64,000 bases of DNA from Ryuthela nishihirai (GCA_038380435.1 JAWZYU010000027.1:2601156-2665155); one strand, 5' to 3'. Shown: positions 1 through 11,562, numbered from the stretch's first letter. Numbers and translations are program-made. Notes: a model not told the origin generated them from the letters alone.

Positions 1-620
1 AATCACACCTGAGGACGTTAAACACTAATAAATAAATATTCACGTTGTATTCATCTTAAAAACGCGTAATATATATCTACTACAAAAGTTAAAAAATTTA
101 TTGTTCTCAAGGTGTTTGCAAAGAATGGCAAATGCAATTATAAATTATAACAAAACCCAGATGCTTTCATCTCACGGTTCGACAAACATGGCGTCCATAA
201 ATCACGTGACTCGATCAACCAATGGCAGTGAATCACTGAGATGGCCGGCCTCTAACTATACAGGATCTCTATTGCAACCAAGCACACAGTACATCCGAGT
301 CGAGTCCTGGTAGTTAGGCCTAACAAAGAACTATCACAAAGTAGCTCACAAAAAATATGTGAGCAAACTACCTACAGATTAGTAATAAAGAATCACAGGA
401 TGTGTCATGTAGACATGGAACTCATGAAATAAGCTGAAAAAATTGGCAAATATATACAAATTGTTTCACTGATTACACCTGAAGACTTTAAACACTCGAA
501 TAAATAAAAATTCACGTTGTATTCATCCTAAAAACGTGCAATATATATCTACTACAAAAGTTAAAAAATTCATTGTTCTCAAGGTGTTTGCAAAGAATAG
601 CAAATGCAATTATAATGATG
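1..620. repeat. Two-copy direct repeat, spacing about 470 bp
   Basis: Bases 1-150 recur at about 471-620 with a few substitutions and small indels. Both copies run from an 'acacctgagga'-like start through 'ttcacgttgtattcat' to 'caaggtgtttgcaaagaat'. The last motif also recurs in the 250-bp satellite further right, so this is probably the diverged edge of that repeat field. Short reading frames here (101-313, 573-794) are by-products of the repeat and have no recognisable domain. Confidence 0.7.
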
Positions 621-1084
621 ACAAAACCCAGATGTTCCACAATTCAAGGACTGCACTTCATCTATAGGGATGATGCCAAATCTCCACTACTTACGTCGAG
701 GGCAAGACAACACCATATAGATGCAGCTCGCCCCATGACTACGTATGGCAAACAGTACTATAGAAGTAAAATTCATCCATCGGTCAAAACCTAAATTTAA
801 TCTGCCCCCCCACCCCACCCCCGTTAGCCACAAACAAAGATGTGTAGATCTAAGTTGCCTTGGCTTCCGTGGTGGGAACTCTTAGTCGGCCTTATCAGGC
901 CCCGTCCAACCTAAGTGCCCCCCAACACCAATCAGCGAGGCCCTCAACTTCACCAAGACTCAGCCATTGCATCGGGTCCCCGTCCGACCAGATATTCCCC
1001 AATACCAGTCAGTGGGGCCCTGAACTTCACACAGGCGTTCATCCCCCCCCCATTACCACCACCACCACGACAAGGTGGTTCCCT
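621..1084. other. No gene seen; C-rich stretch with a short duplicated block
   Basis: This stretch holds C-rich runs (about 806-824, 1046-1056) and a roughly 34-bp imperfect direct repeat at about 917-950 and 996-1030 (shared 'ggccct' and 'aacttcac' cores). I see no convincing coding sequence. Confidence 0.5.
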
Positions 1085-2835
1085 CTCAAATGCAAGTCAT
1101 CTCCGGTATTTCTAATACCATGCCTTTCTAAACACCCCTTACTGCTTTTGCAAAAAATATACTTTAAACCAACAGATCGCTGATCAAGAATTTTGTTTTA
1201 CACACAGAGAGCATCTAATGCGAATCATTTGGTCTTCTCGAAGCCAGGGAAAGATCCCACTATTTCTTGAAATTATATAGTATTGAAAAGCTTCATGTGC
1301 AAAGGGGTTGCAAAAAATCGTGAATGCTACACATATCCGGTATTTGGAACACCGTAGGCTCGTTTCCAACACCCAATGTTGGTTTCACGGGAAATGATAT
1401 ACCGTAAACCACTCCTCCTCCAATCGCTGATGAGGAAATCTTTTTTACAGAGAGCATTTAGTGTAAATTGTTTGGTCTTTCCCAAGCCAGAAAAAGCCAG
1501 AAAAAGATCCCATGATTCCTACAAAATATCATGTAATCGTATTGATGAGCTGCATTTGCAAGGGGTTGCAAAAAATGGTAAATGGCAGACCTCTCTGGAA
1601 TTTGGAACACCAAATGCTGCTTTCGCAGGGAATAATCTATCTTAGACCACCTGTCCACCTCGAATCGGTGATCAGGAATTCTTTTTTGCTCTCAGAACGT
1701 CTAGTGTTAATCGTTTCACCTTCTGCAAGCCAGGAAAACATCCGACGATTTATTCAAATTATCCTCTAATCTTCATATTGCAAAAAATTGATAAATGCGA
1801 GACATATCTAGTATTTCTAATATCATGGATTTCTTTCCAAAACCATTTTTCATTTGCTTTCTCAACCAATATTCTACCTAAACCATCTGATCCTCCTCGA
1901 AACGTTGATCAGGAATTCTGGTTTACAGAGAGAGAGCATCCAGTGTCAATCTTTTGGTCTTCTCCAAACCAGGAAAAGATCTCTCGATTCCATCAAATTA
2001 TCGACTAATCGTGCCGAAAAGCTTCATGTGCAAGGTGTTGCAAAGAATGGTAAACGCCAGACCTATCTGGTATTTCGAACACCTTAGGCTACTTTCCACA
2101 CCCATTGCTGCTTTCGCAAGCAATAATCTACCTTCAATTACCAGATTTTCTACGAATCGCATTTAAGGAGTTCTTTTTTGCTCTGAGAGTGTCTAGTGTC
2201 AGTCGTTTGGTCTTCTGTAAGCTAGGAAAAGATCCGAAGATTCCTTCAAATTATCAACTAATCGTATTGACCAGCTTCGTGTGAGAGGTGTGTCAAAGAA
2301 TGGTAAATACCAGATATACTTGGCCTTAGGAACGCCATGGCCTTCTTTCCAACAGCCAGTGCTTGTTTTGCAGGCTATAATCTACCTTAAACCATCTGAT
2401 CCACCTGGAATCGCTGATCAAGAAATCTTTTTTACACACAAAACATCTAGTGTCATAGTTTGTTCTCCTCCACGCCATGAAAAGATTTCACGATTCTTTC
2501 AAGTAATTGGCTAATCAAACTGACGAGTTTCATTTGCAAGGAATGCCAAAATCCAGACATATCTGGTATTTGGAACACTGTAGGCTTCTTTCCAACACCC
2601 AATGCTATTTCCGCACGCAATAATCTTCCCTAAATCACTTGATACTTCTCGAATACCTGATTAGGAATTCATTTTTGTGCAGAGAGCATCTAGTGTCAAT
2701 CGTTTGGCACTCTCAAATCCTGAAAAATATCCCAAGATTTCTTCAAATTATCATCTTATCCTATTAGCAAGCATCTTTTGCAAGGTGTTGTGAAGAATGG
2801 TAAATGTGAGATCTATCTGGTATTTGGATCATGTC
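1085..2835. repeat. Diverged tandem satellite, period about 250 bp, about 7 units
   Basis: A landmark 'gttgcaaaaaatggtaaatg' (variably mutated) recurs near 1300, 1558, 1775, 2035, 2285, 2535 and 2780. Other landmarks keep the same order between them: 'tatttggaacacc', 'caatcgctgatcaggaattc', 'acagagagcatctagtgtc', 'tttggtcttctc'. Units are well diverged and vary in length by tens of bases, so this is an old array. Its short reading frames on both strands are shadows of the repeat and have no family match that I recognise. Confidence 0.75.
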
Positions 2836-3215
2836 ATGTACACGTTGTAAGGATTCGGCAGTTACGGCAGAAGGAGTGAAGGTCGGAATCGCCATTTTGG
2901 CGGCAGAGACTTCCCCCCTAGCGATAGAGCTCCACAGCAGAGCCAGTTTTGGGAGCTAGACGACAAGAGTCGAAGTGGCACTGGGAAGCGTGTACATTCC
3001 CTATTGGCCGAGACACCTAACGTCCCCCGAAGGACACGTGACCTCATCTGGCAGGGTTGTTCAAACTGGGATTTGTACGTGGACCACGAGACCTTCCAGA
3101 TGTCAGACGGATTTTCTGTGGCTCGCTTAAGTTTTGTTCTCTAGCGGTGGGACCGCTGAGGCTCATTATAGCCTGTGTTGTTTTTGGCCAGTGACTGTAC
3201 CGGGTGGGCAGTCAC
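2836..3215. repeat. Dispersed repeat shared with the 8.6-kb tandem unit (opposite orientation)
   Basis: The segment around 2998-3200 is similar to the reverse complement of about 45,360-45,570. Shared landmarks are 'cctaacgtcc', 'acgtgacctca', 'agcggtgggaccgctgagg' and a 'cagtgact' close to the end. The family is unknown and I see no protein signature. It has since become part of every macrosatellite unit. Confidence 0.6.
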
Positions 3216-4008
3216 TGTATGTATATAGTTTAAAATGTAAATAAATATATGTATATACGAAATACCTGAGATGTGTATTCGGACACCAGAGTAAATCATC
3301 CTGACGAGATAGGGACAGGTACCCTTCTGCAAACGCTCTCGCACACTTAGAAAACAACCCAGCCCAGACAGGCAGAGAAGGAGCCTGTCTACAAACGTTA
3401 ACACTGAATTGGATAAAATAATAAATATTGAAAACCTGATTTTCCACAAAATGTTCTGTAATTGCTCTTTTGACTTGGCCAATTTATCCTTGGAGTCCAC
3501 AAATTATTTAAAATTAATTTTTTTTATTTTTGTAAATATTTTCCCTTCGCCAAATATTACACAAAATCCTCATTTATTCTTTTATCCAGCACCACCTCCC
3601 AGAGTCAAGAAATCTCGGTCTTTGGCTTCCTAAGATTATGGTAACCCTATCTATCACCACCATTCATACATAAAATTAATGTTATTCTTTGGGAGAGGAA
3701 TTTTTAAAGAAGTTTACAGAGTTGCATATGTTAAAATTTGGAAAAATATGTGCTAATACACAGAGCTAGATTGGGGTCATGCCACCCCGTTCCCTTTTCA
3801 GAACACCGGTATCGATAATATAAAAAACGATTAAACTTATTTATAATTCATGCATTTTTCACAAAACATTTTAAAGATCTTTAAAGGTGGAAATGCTATA
3901 CTGCACTGGAAATCCAGTCTCTTGGATCCTTTTACATTTTCCTGGCTCATTTGTATTTCTTCCCCCCCCCTGCCGATTTATTTCTAGATCCGGGCACAAT
4001 CATCATAA
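3216..4008. other. AT-rich intergenic stretch, nothing recognised
   Basis: No coding, RNA or transposon signature is visible apart from AT-rich sequence and a short C run near 3962-3970. Confidence 0.5.
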
Positions 4009-4065
4009 TCATCTTCAAGCAGCCATGGGCTACGGAGGTCCAACCAGACCGTGCAATTTAGTTCT

Positions 4066-4500
4066 CTAAGCAAGTCTCTCCTGAGCTACATCTGGCCACT
4101 GAACACCAATTCTAATAAGGTCCTGTTTGAAATTGTCAGTCCACTGCAACCTAGGTCTCCCCCTCTTTCTGAGGCCTTTAGGCACACTGTTCATAACCCT
4201 ATTCGCCAATCTACAATTATTCATATGGGCAACGTGGTCAAACCAACGGAGTCTCTCTCTGCACAATATGCTGCTTAAAGGAGGTTGCAGACTCCTTTGC
4301 CTAACTTCATCATTAGTTACAAAGTTGATCCACCTAATGCCCAAGATACTGCGTAAGCATCTAGAATCAAAAGCATCTAGTTTCCTGTTATCTTGTTTAC
4401 AAAGTGTCCAAGTTTCACTACCATAACTAACCCTAGAAAGAACCAAACTATTATACAGTCTAATTTTAGTCTTTAGGTGTATACGCCTATTTCTCCACAC
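4066..4500 (-). pseudogene. LINE A C-terminal domain
   Basis: This domain lies downstream of the RT in the RTE-like family: RIHLKTKIRLYNSLVLSRVSYGSETW, then LRSILGIRW, and GLRKRGRPRLQW near the end. The order of these blocks matches copies at 19,290-19,620 (minus) and 27,900-28,440 (plus). Its molecular role is not well defined. The frame is open for 144 codons but is cut off from the RT by a frameshift. Confidence 0.85.
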
Positions 4501-4534
4501 TATCCATGATTCTTAAAAGTCCCAGCAGCAATCC

Positions 4535-5176
4535 CTATTCGTTTCGTCTGTTAATCTCATGCCGCACATCACCATTATCTGTTACATAGCTCCCAAGGTA
4601 ATTAAACTGTGACACCTGCTCAAGACTGCAACCATTCAGATTAACTGAATCACAGCCTGCATGACCAATTTTCATCACTTTAGTTTTCTCTCTGTTTATA
4701 ACCAAACCTATTCTACTACCAGTCTCATCAACAGCTCGAATGAAAGAGTTCATCTCATTAACATCATTTGCCAAAAAGACTAAATCATCAGTATAATATA
4801 AATCAAAAATTTTGGTATCTCCAGTTAATTTAAGGCCAAAATCTTTCCCTTGCAGTGAATTTCGCATAACATAATCAGTAACCAAACTAAAGAGAAAAGG
4901 AGACAAAATGCACCCTTGTCGAACACCAGAAGTAATGCTAAACCAATTGCTACAAGCCTTACCAACTCTCACACACGACTCAGTGTTAATATAGAGAGCT
5001 TTCATAATGTTAACTAACTTGTCTGGTATACCATATGATCTCACAATCAACCACAAATTATGACGATCAACAGAGTCGAAAGCCTTTTTGAAATCAACAA
5101 AGCTAGCAACCATAGGTTTCTGAAACTCTAAACATTTCTCAAGAATCTGCCTAGTGAAAATATCTGATCCACACAT
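4535..5176 (-). pseudogene. LINE A reverse transcriptase core
   Basis: This is the palm of the reverse transcriptase: FVDFKKAFDSVDR (motif A, catalytic Asp present), SGVRQGCILSPFLF (motif B) and the motif C position. Motif C, normally F/YADD, reads YTDD here, whereas copy 2 has YADD. The C-terminal part carries GLVINREKTKVM and the start of the NYLGSYVTDNGDV block. A frameshift near 4530 separates it from the C-terminal domain. It is a dead fragment of a polymerase that would otherwise copy LINE RNA at the target site. Confidence 0.88.
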
Positions 5177-5252
5177 CCCCTACCACTTCTGAATCCACAT
5201 TGCTCATCACGCAATTGACTGTCAACCAGATTCTTAATTCTATTAAGCACAA

Positions 5253-6023
5253 TCATGGAAAGAACTTTACCAGGAACAGAGAGTAGGCTAATACCCCTAT
5301 AGTTATCACAAAAACTGCAATCACTTTTTTGAAAATAGGGATAATAATAGCTCTGGTAAAATCTTTAGGAACCATACCTTTATCATAAAAGGTATTCAAA
5401 ATTTCAGTCATCCAAGTAGTAACCGAAACATTTCCAGCTCTAAGCATTTCTGTAGTAATTTCATCTACTCCTGGGGATTTATGAAGTTTAAGTTTAGAAA
5501 CAACCAAAATAACTTCAGATTGTTTTATAGGGCCAACATTAAAGCCACCAATGCATCTATCATCATTGCAAACAATGGGAGTAGAACTAACCACATTGTT
5601 TAGAATATCACTGAAATGCTCAGCACACCTAGCCATGACAGAATCCTCACCTTCTATAACCTTACCTTGTTTATCCTTCAATCCCTGTATACCTGTTCGT
5701 TTTCTACCACATAAAACATTAACTACCTGGTACAGCTCTCTGCTGTTGTGCTGTCTAACTGCTTCCTCAGCTTTGTCAGCCAAATCATCAAGCCAAAGAT
5801 TCTTATCAGCAGCTAACTGATCTTTTACACGTTTATTAAGTTCTCTGTAGTGCTTTCTATTAAGGACATTCCTGCAGTTCTTTCTTTCCGAAATAAGTTC
5901 AAGTGCCTTATCACTCAGATAATTCTGCCTCCTCTGCTCCTTTTTTCCTAAAAGAGTACTGTTAGTGTCCAAAAAAGCCTGTTTAAAATGATCCCATTCT
6001 TTCTCAACTTCAGTAGTAAGCAA
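5253..6023 (-). pseudogene. LINE A linker and N-terminal part of reverse transcriptase
   Basis: The first ~110 residues are a charged linker with KKEQRRQNYLSDKALELI. From about residue 140 the N-terminal fingers of the reverse transcriptase appear (KSPGVDEITTEMLRAG, then RAIIIPIFKK). The frame then runs out into an unrelated hydrophobic tail, because a frameshift near 5330 separates it from the RT core downstream. The same linker is present in copy 2 at about 21,930-22,190, which confirms one family. Confidence 0.85.
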
Positions 6024-6240
6024 ACCATGACTCTCATAATGACTAAGTAACCTATCATGGTAAGCTTTGTCTATAACTGGGTCTTCAGAGCTTCAGTATT
6101 AAAGGTAAATTTTTTAATCCTAGCACAACACTTTTTCAGTTTAAATTGAAGGACACTTTTAACAAGGTAATGGTCAGATCCAATTGCAGCTCCCCTATAT
6201 GATCTGGTATTCCTTACAGAATTAGTCCATTTCCTGTTAA

Positions 6241-6582
6241 TTAATATATCATATTCTTATGCAGCCCATCAGGTGAAACCCATGTGTATTTATGTATGTC
6301 GCGGTGTTTGTAATAAGTGTTAGTTATTCTGAATCCATTGAGTTTACTTACCTGCAGGAGACGCTGCCCATTGCCATTGCAGCTACCAATACCAAAAGGG
6401 CCTATTACTCCTTCCCAAAGGTCAGAGTCAGTACCAACTTTGGCATTGAAGTCACCTAGAACAAGGGTAATATCTCTTTTCTTGACAGAGTACAAACTAT
6501 CCTGAAGTTGTCCGTAAAACCTATCCTTCTCATCCTCATCGGCATCCTCAGCAGTGGGGGCATAACAGCAGATAACATTCAA
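6241..6582 (-). pseudogene. LINE A endonuclease fragment
   Basis: This is a partial apurinic-endonuclease-like domain that in an intact element nicks target DNA to prime reverse transcription. Visible family motifs are CCYAPT near the start, LVLGDFNAKVGTDSD in the middle, and a TWVSPDG close to the end. About the first half of the domain, including the N-terminal WNVR...QETRW block seen in copy 2, is missing. The frame stops where the element loses similarity to copy 2, so the fragment is inactive. Confidence 0.85.
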
Positions 6583-6602
6583 GTCTTTAATGCTTGTCTG
6601 AA

Positions 6603-7695
6603 ATTTTTCTGGAGGAACAGTGATCTAATGATCAATGTCACTATCCTTTCTCTTGGTCGGAAGAGCGACTCTGATCCATTGGCCATCAGACTTCTCTCCA
6701 CCTCCTGTGTCACTGCACGATATGAGAGATGTACTGAGGTCTACACTGATGGATCTGTGGACTGGGAGAGGCAACGTGCTGTCTCTGCCATTGTCATCCC
6801 CGATACTGGCATCGCCAGAGTTTTCCGTCTCCCGCATCTTACTTCCTCCACTTGTGCTGAGTTTCATGCTGTTCTTGAGGCTGCACTTTTCATCCTCAGC
6901 CTCGAGAGTGGTAACTTTGTCATCCTCTGTGACTGCAAGTCAGCCTTGGAAGCTCTCCAGAAACAAGACAGCAAGAGCTGCAACCCCTTCCTCATCCGGA
7001 AGATCACAGAGACTTTGCTCGATGATCACTTCTGCTGGAATCATGGTCCATTTCAAGTGGACCCCTTCCCACGTAGGGATACCTGGAAATGAGCTCGCTG
7101 ATCACACCGTGAAGGAGTCGCTGGAGAGTCAGAGGTGTGTAACTAATTACCCTCTCTCTCTCAGCGACTGCAAAAGTTCTGTCTCACATCTGATGAGCCA
7201 GTTCCGTCTTGCTCAGTGGCAGAAGGACAGCAGCAGTTCCTCATTCAGGTACCTGGCTGAACCTTCTCTCATTGCTCCTAACCTCGGTAATCTCCACAGA
7301 TCCGAGGAGACCCTCCTTCATCGTCTCCGAGTTGATGTCATCTACAACAACTCTACGCTTCACACTCTTGGCAGAGCTTACAGTCCAGACTGTGCCACTT
7401 GCAGCACACCTGAGACTGTATCCCACGTTCTGCTCAAATGCTCCCGCTAAAATGCTGAAAGAGAAGCTTTGTTCCAGGAGCTTCATGCTATCGGAACCAC
7501 TGACTAATCCATCACCTCCCTTGTTGGCAACAACCATAATGCGAAGCTGCAACGAACGCGCTTTAGAGAGATAGACTTTTTTTTTTTGCGAGAGAGATAG
7601 TTGAGAAGCAGTAACGTCTGCATCCGCTATCTCGCACTTCTGTTGTGACTGGTGTGGGAAGACCCTTATTTAGAGGCTCATTTTGCAATACTTAC
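6603..7695 (+). mobile_element. Jockey/CR1-type LINE (LINE B), 3' part with RNase H
   Basis: Only the RNase H domain, a C-terminal zinc knuckle and the 3' UTR of a second LINE family remain, on the plus strand. The 3' UTR part (about 7590-7690, landmark 'gttgtgactggtgtggga') recurs in every macrosatellite unit near 46,150-46,250, so the family is dispersed in this genome. It directly abuts LINE A copy 1, and which inserted first is not clear from this window. Confidence 0.75.
6720..7450 (+). pseudogene. LINE B ribonuclease H domain and zinc knuckle, frameshifted
   Basis: RNase H of a LINE degrades the RNA strand of the RNA-DNA hybrid. Four acidic positions of the family are visible: Asp in EVYTDGSVDW, Glu in CAEFHAVLEA, Asp in LCDCKSALEAL and Asp in GNELADHTVKE. 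The first three lie in one frame (6508-7092) and the last in another (6635-7450), so a one-base indel near 7043 breaks the domain. FKWTPSHVGIPGN precedes the last motif. A CX2C...HX4C knuckle (CATCSTPETVSHVLLKC) ends the protein, as in Jockey-like elements. Inactive as it stands. Confidence 0.85.
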
Positions 7696-8039
7696 AACAC
7701 CCTGAACCCTGATTTCATTACTGGAAGAAGCAATATTTTAGGAAAATAATTTATTTCCTAATCACTTTCTCTCAGAAATGGAACAGCAGTCAGGCTTATT
7801 ACTTCCATTCTGTAAATTTAATTACCTAGATTCCATATTATATGCTTCTTCATATACGAATACATGGTCGAAAAGTTGCATAGTACAACCACTGCTATGT
7901 TCAATCGGCAGTCCACCGATCTAGCAGCTGCCTCGAGTGATTCCAGGCACCTCAGGCCTCAGTTCCCCCGACCAAAGCAACAAATATGTCACCACGGAAC
8001 CGAACTCGGACACTCCAGTGAGATGCGTACCGAATGACT
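7696..8039. other. Unannotated stretch between LINE B and the inverted-repeat region
   Basis: No feature is recognised. A reading frame from 7937 enters the repeat segment described next and has no known domain. Confidence 0.4.
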
Positions 8040-8312
8040 CTCTAGAAGATCGCTTGGAGTGGGGGAATCAGTTGCAAGATTCGAACAATTGGTGGTGCCA
8101 GCGATTGATGTTCATTTTCAAAACTGGATACAGAATGACTTCATTACTTTTTACTCGTCACGAGTTTCGTCTCATCATCCGTGATTTTATTGACAACCAA
8201 ATAAGGTAAACCTTTCCTTTGCATGAGTCCTGATCATTTCAGAGAGGTTATGTCTGTCCTCTGCAGTAATGTAAAAAAAAATTGTATTGGTTTGTGAGCA
8301 GCACACTATCGG
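8040..8312 (+). repeat. Segment A, left copy of an inverted duplication
   Basis: Segment A is repeated in opposite orientation at 11,563-11,840. The two copies translate to similar peptides (shared LQDSNN.WC.RL and TG.R..SLLF), which suggests that it was once coding, but no family is recognised. In the left copy A precedes segment B; on the minus strand at right B precedes A. The order is what a head-to-tail A-B-A-B array would leave after inversion and loss. Confidence 0.6.
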
Positions 8313-8331
8313 TATAAAATTAAAGAGAAAT

Positions 8332-9243
8332 TAAAATAATAATAATAGAAATAGTAAAGGATAATGGAAATTTTTATAGCCCATTTTGCAAAATTAATAT
8401 AAATTCATTTGGTCCCTTTATTTATTACGACACATATAAATGGATTAATAGTAATAAATAATAAAAAATAAATTTTATGGTTCCCCCCTAAAAAAGGGGA
8501 AATGTGAAAAATTTCTTTATTTCATTTTTAGTTACATGGGGAATAATTTGTTATGAAGAGCACCTATCTTACCCCTGCTTTCGATAAGGATTGCTCGATA
8601 AGGATCCTGTGGCATTGCAGAAGCTTTCATCACGCATCGCTGCCATCGGACACCATAGGGGAGGCGATATCGCAACAAGTGCTACGCCACCTGGCGGCAT
8701 TTTCACTTCACTTCCTATTGTTTTTCGCTTCACATTTCTAGGTTTCTGTGTCTATCGAAAAGCAACTGTTTTGACATCAACTGTTCCACAATTAACTTTA
8801 GAACGCGACGGAGAAGCTTAATGATTTATGTGTCAAATGAAAGCTTGTAACCTGGGGAATGTCATAAGCTATTTAAAAATTAACTCCCCATGTTTTCTTT
8901 CCCCCTAAAAAAGGAAAAATATGAAAAATATTGTTACGCTTTTTCTCCAGAACGCGAAAGCCGAAAGGAAGTGGAAGCTTGTGATGCGGGAAGTGTTCCC
9001 CCCTAAAAAAGGGAGAAATATGAAAACGATTCTTCCTCTATTTAGCCAGAACACGAGCCTTAAAAGTAACAAGCTATGCATCAAAGCGTGTGATGCGGTG
9101 AGTGTCATAAATTATACAAAAAATGACCCCCCCCCCCTCCCATAGTTCACCCCTAAAAAAAGGAGAAATGTGAAAACGATTATTCCGCTATTTCGGGGAG
9201 CGAAGGCCGAAACTAACACGCTAGGCATCAAATGAAATTTTGC
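8332..9243 (+). repeat. Segment B, left arm of a 0.9-kb inverted repeat
   Basis: The reverse complement is at 11,847-12,764, nearly collinear along its whole length, with small indels. Inside are repeated blocks headed by a C-run, TA6 and G-run motif (near 8485, 8903, 8999 and 9148) followed by 'gaaatrtgaaaa', and blocks like 'catcaaatgaaagcttgtga'. Matching reading frames in both arms (8553-8741 and 12,356-12,544) follow from the duplication; I do not recognise a protein. Confidence 0.85.
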
Positions 9244-9993
9244 CATGTGGGGAATGTTAGAGGTGAAAAGAATTCCACTTCCTTTCTTCTTCCCCCCCTA
9301 AAAAAGAGGAACTCGTGGACATAAAATTATATATATATTAATAAAAAAATATTAATAAATCTCATTTTTGCGACTGTCGTAGACTTTTTCTAATTTTGAC
9401 TTCCACCATTCTCCCTCCCCCCTAAAAAAAGAGGCAGATTTTCGCGTGGGGGTTCGGAACTTAACGAGTCATGTATCCAGTTAAAGCTTGCGACGTCCCC
9501 AATGTCATGGGCTCTCTTTAACACTGTTCCAAAGGAAGGTGGAGAAAAAAAAAATGTGGTCGATGCTCATGAGTCATATCAAATGAAAGTTTATGAAAGT
9601 AGGTATTTTTAGTGACAAGCAAAAAATATAATATAAAAAATAAGAGAAGATAGGTCATCTAAATTTATTTCCCTTACCAGCTGAAAGGCTATTGCTGCCA
9701 TCCAATCTTTCTTTGTACTTAATATGAATGGAAAGATTTCATGATCTGGATCCTTACCTTTTACGTCCTTACCATGTGAGCCCCAAAAAAGTAGGAAATG
9801 ACATTAAAACACATCGGTGGTGCAATCACTCACTGAGTTCGTATTCACTTCAAAGGAAGATAGGGCGCCGCCAATCTTGTTTTAGGGGGGAGGGAAATGG
9901 TGGAAGACAAAATTCGAAATAGTCTACGACAGTCCTCATATGAGATTTCATTTCACACGTAACTCGTAACTGTAGGTGCTCGAGTTCCGATTT
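9244..9993. repeat. Further C-TA6-G satellite blocks, some inverted
   Basis: Two more forward copies of the C-run/TA6 motif lie at about 9295 and 9417. The block 9369-9432 ('gactgtcgtagact', 'ttccaccattctccct') recurs as its reverse complement at about 9871-9931, making a smaller nested palindrome. The region between holds no gene. Confidence 0.65.
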
Positions 9994-10380
9994 GGGTTGG
10001 GTTGTTTTACCTCTGAGCGGCACTTTTTTGCACACCATGGGCTAAATGGCCAGGTCACATGGACCCCGAAGGCTCAGAGAAGGTTGGGGGAGGATACACT
10101 CTGGAACAGCTGTTGGGAGACAGATGGCAGCCTCCCGTCAAGGCCATCCAGCGTGTTCTTTAACGTGCACAGGGTATGGCTCTCCCGCACACGGCGCCAC
10201 GGCTTAACGTCCCACCGACGGACGGCGGCCTTTCCAAGCCCATCGGTGTCCCCTACTGACCGTGGACAGGGCGGGGAATTTTGCGGAGATAAATCTCAAC
10301 GCTGACCCAGCTGGGACTCGAACCTGGGAACTACAGATTACGAGCCTGGCGCGCTACCGACTGAGCCACCCCCGCCCCCT
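9994..10380 (-). mobile_element. SINE-1 copy (tRNA-headed, about 390 bp), full length
   Basis: On the minus strand it starts with a tRNA-like head ('ggggtggctcagtcggtagc', B-box 'ggttcgagtcccagc'), continues with a conserved body ('gacgttaagccgtggc', 'gttaaagaacacgctggatg') and ends in an 'aaaacaacccaaccc' tail. The head carries RNA polymerase III A and B box-like sequences. It is mobilised in trans by a LINE. Flanks show only an imperfect possible target duplication. Confidence 0.9.
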
Positions 10381-10556
10381 CTCTAGTTCGGAAGTTGTAG
10401 CTGAACAATCCTTTTCATATTTCCTCTTTTTTAGCGGGAAAGGAAGCATGAGGAGGTTAGTTTTTTTAAATAGCCTCCATATATAATAAAACAGCATCCA
10501 GTAACGTTTCGGATTTACATGGCAATTTTCAGATTCACTGATTAAAATTTTGTAAC

Positions 10557-10904
10557 TACAGTAGCTCTCACTTATCCGGTCTCGGCTCAACCGGCCTCCG
10601 ATTTAACCGGTCGTTCCAAGAAGTGGAAGCAAGTCGCCGCGTGTTTTGTTTAGAGTGCAGCAGATATTTGCTTCAATATCCTCTTTGTGAATAGTACAGT
10701 GTACTGTGCGTATACAGGAGTGTGTGTTGTGAGCTATTAATTATTATGTGGTGCAAAATGAGTTGCTGCAAACGTAATGTCATTACCATGGAAATGAAAT
10801 TAAAAGCGTTAGAACGTATTGACAAAGGTGATCCAGTAGAGCCTATTTGTGATGAACTAGGTGTTGGTAAAAGACTACAGAAGGAATGCAAAATTCAGTA
10901 CTAA
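10557..10904 (+). mobile_element. Pogo/Tigger-type DNA transposon, 5' end fragment
   Basis: The left end 'cagtagctctcacttatccgg' is of the Tigger TIR type. About 160 bp in, a frame (10,722-10,904) reads into a CENP-B-like N-terminal helix-turn-helix: VITMEMKLKALERIDKGDPVEPI followed by DELGVGK. This domain binds TIR DNA in pogo transposases. The frame ends right after the first helix-turn-helix and no DDE domain or right TIR is visible, so only a 5' fragment remains. Confidence 0.75.
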
Positions 10905-11562
10905 AGAAATTTCTCTTGCAGCGCAGTTTCGCCGACTGAGCTGCATTCGCTAATCTATGAGTTTGGGAAACTTATTTTTCAGAAAAAAAAAATACAATAT
11001 ATAATCAATCGAACAAAGAATAAAGAACCATAAGGAGATCTTTTAACATGAGATATTTATTTCCATTCCATAAACATTTGTTGTTTCAAATAGAAAATTC
11101 CTTTTGATTTTCGTCTTTTTTTTTTACTTTGGCAGTTTCTTCAATGTGTTCGAAATTTCTCAGAGTTTGGCAGACGTTTCTGGTTAAACATCGTCAGTAG
11201 TTAAAATCTGAGATATTTTCTTACTACTTACTAGCACCTCAAACTTTTTTTCAGTATGTTTAGTTATTTTTTTTTAATATCATCAGGAATAGATCGTGAC
11301 TCTCTTTGCAGCATACTTCTGTAGCTTTTGGGGTCGACAATCTCTAGGTTGACACATTACATCTAAAATTTATGTAATTTGGACTAAATATTTTCCCAGA
11401 AAGTTATCTTTCTCTCAATTCACATTATTTTTCGAATCAGCTTCACACTAAAAGAAAAGAATGATATCATTTCCTGTTTCTGATGACTGATTGATCCTGA
11501 ATTCGAAATAATATTTGTGCTTTGTGGAGAGGAAACCAGATCCATCACTACTTAATTTGATA
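10905..11562. other. No gene seen; AT-rich
   Basis: T-rich and A-rich runs without coding signature. It could include deleted remains of the pogo element. Confidence 0.4.

Larger units (their letters stand above)
4009..6602 (-). mobile_element. RTE-like non-LTR retrotransposon (LINE A), copy 1, 5'-truncated and broken
   Basis: Read on the minus strand, the order is APE-type endonuclease (6582-6241), linker, reverse transcriptase (6023-4535) and C-terminal domain (4500-4066). The 3' end falls near 4009 in a short GAT-rich tail, as is usual for RTE-clade elements. Similarity to copy 2 stops abruptly at about 6602, inside the endonuclease, so the copy is 5'-truncated or cut by the neighbouring LINE. 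Several frameshifts separate the pieces, so it cannot make a full protein. The clade assignment rests on the APE+RT architecture, the C-terminal 'LGSYVTDNGDVRHEI'-type region and the tail; CR1-like is the alternative. Confidence 0.85.

Noticed and set aside
6625..7552. Minus-strand frames across LINE B
   Set aside because: Antisense shadows of the RNase H domain.
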